From Sulfurimonas sp. (GTDB lineage: Bacteria > Campylobacterota > Campylobacteria > Campylobacterales > Sulfurimonadaceae), in contig JALUBM010000089.1 of assembly GCA_027044845.1 (NCBI GenBank), forward strand, positions 1 through 6,779: a stretch of 6,779 bases of DNA. The letters run 5' to 3'. The notes under the pieces are model-generated. The model did not search any database, was not told the origin of the DNA, and saw nothing but the letters and a program-made list of their open reading frames with translations. How positions within the stretch are numbered: position 1 is the stretch's first letter; the number at the start of each line of letters is the position of its first letter. A program made the position numbers and the translations under genes. Of the stretch, positions 6,280-6,779 are shown piece after piece.

Positions 6280-6745
6280 TTTCTTCATCCTTTGAATTTT
6301 TTTTAACTTCACAGCTCTCTTTCATTTTGAATACATGTAGCTCTTCATCTTTCCCATTTTGTCGATTTTCATAGTTTTTTAAAGAGGCTACAAAAGAGCT
6401 AAAAACTATGTCTGCACATACTTGCTGTTGGGCTGAGAGTTTTCCTAGTTTATCGTGCATTTTTTGTACGGCGGTATTTGCATATTCTGTGTCATTGCCA
6501 AGTATCATTTGTGTGAACATTGAACCGATAACTACCGTGTCTTGACAGCCATTTGTGGCAAATTTAACGTTTTTTATGATGTTGCCGTCAAGTTTTGTAT
6601 AAAATATAACATACTCTTTTGTTTTTTCATCCAGTGCTACACCCACACCATCAGCATCATCAATCTTTCCATAATTTTTTGGATTCATTAAATGTTCTAA
6701 AACTTCAGGACTCATTCCTTCTGGCATTTTGACATTTTCAAACAT
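6272..6745 (-). CDS. NifU/IscU-like Fe-S scaffold homologue with altered cluster site
   Basis: This 157-residue protein has the NifU_N/IscU fold signature. HLMNPKNYGKIDDADGVG at residues 18-35 matches the NifU start, FATNGCQDTVVIGSMFTQMILG spans 62-83, and a C-terminal helix follows Cys110 (VCADIVFSSFVASLKNY, 109-125). Canonical scaffolds hold a [2Fe-2S] cluster with three Cys residues plus an Asp and a His. Here C67 and C110 remain. The first Cys (in the usual CGD motif) aligns with T42, the Asp with E44, and the His preceding the third Cys with V109. A charged tail (about 130-157) adds an extra C145. NifU's C-terminal domain is absent. The ATG at 6745 has AAGAGAG at 6751-6757 as ribosome site. 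The protein may be a carrier, regulator or repurposed scaffold; normal cluster assembly is doubtful. It is translated with the downstream helical protein. Confidence 0.88.
   Translation of the reverse strand: MFENVKMPEGMSPEVLEHLMNPKNYGKIDDADGVGVALDEKTKEYVIFYTKLDGNIIKNVKFATNGCQDTVVIGSMFTQMILGNDTEYANTAVQKMHDKLGKLSAQQQVCADIVFSSFVASLKNYENRQNGKDEELHVFKMKESCEVKKNSKDEENE
6288..6293 (-). promoter_or_regulatory. Ribosome binding site fixing the start at 6279
   Basis: Minus-strand AAAGGA lies eight bases before the ATG at 6279, within the 3' end of the scaffold gene. It also contains the alternative in-frame ATG at 6288, which therefore cannot be served by it. This makes 6279 the preferred start over 6288 and the GTG at 6312. 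Confidence 0.6.
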
Positions 6746-6766
6746 GGTTACTCTCTTTTTAAAATA

Positions 6767-6772
6767 TTTATA
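6767..6772 (-). promoter_or_regulatory. Possible -10 box of the scaffold operon
   Basis: Minus-strand TATAAA, within ATTATAAAT, would start transcription near 6760, about 15 bases before the ATG and just ahead of the ribosome site. The -35 region is outside the window. The sequence here is very AT-rich, so chance matches are likely. Confidence 0.3.
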
Positions 6773-6779
6773 ATTTATT

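Noticed and set aside
6280..6312. N-terminal extension of the ferritin-like gene to a GTG at 6312
   Set aside because: It starts with GTG, lacks a ribosome site and would overlap the scaffold gene by 41 bases; the ATG at 6279 has AAAGGA at good spacing.

Overview
The window is AT-rich and densely coded: seven genes with almost no intergenic DNA. It looks like a chromosomal segment from a free-living Campylobacterota (Sulfurimonas/Sulfurovum-like) bacterium. This rests on the protein style, on a glyS that stands apart from glyQ, and on short tightly packed operons. Genus is an inference and was not tested. I see no mobile element, phage gene, CRISPR array, tRNA or rRNA.

Layout. (1) 25-3162, plus strand: glyS (glycyl-tRNA synthetase beta chain) is followed with zero spacing by a FAD-dependent oxidoreductase. 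The oxidoreductase resembles the C-terminal, tRNA-modifying half of MnmC. (2) 3167-3901, minus strand: an unrecognised 244-residue protein, converging on the oxidoreductase with 4 bases between stops. (3) 3902-3955: a 54-base divergent control region. Two -10 boxes on opposite strands overlap, and an exact 9-bp inverted repeat brackets them. (4) 3956-5466, plus strand: a membrane-anchored alpha/beta hydrolase and an ElyC-type DUF218 envelope protein, joined by an ATGA overlap. (5) 5470-6745, minus strand: a NifU/IscU-like scaffold that has lost part of the cluster-binding site. It overlaps a downstream all-helical protein with ferritin-like features. An AU-rich inverted repeat at 5450-5484 may end transcription from both sides between elyC and this operon.

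How the genes fit. glyS and the MnmC2-like enzyme could share tRNA-Gly as a common target. The hydrolase and ElyC are both predicted at the inner membrane and probably serve the envelope. The degenerate scaffold and the helical protein form a two-gene unit that may handle iron or Fe-S clusters. The best candidates for something undescribed are that iron/Fe-S pair and the bidirectional operator-promoter.
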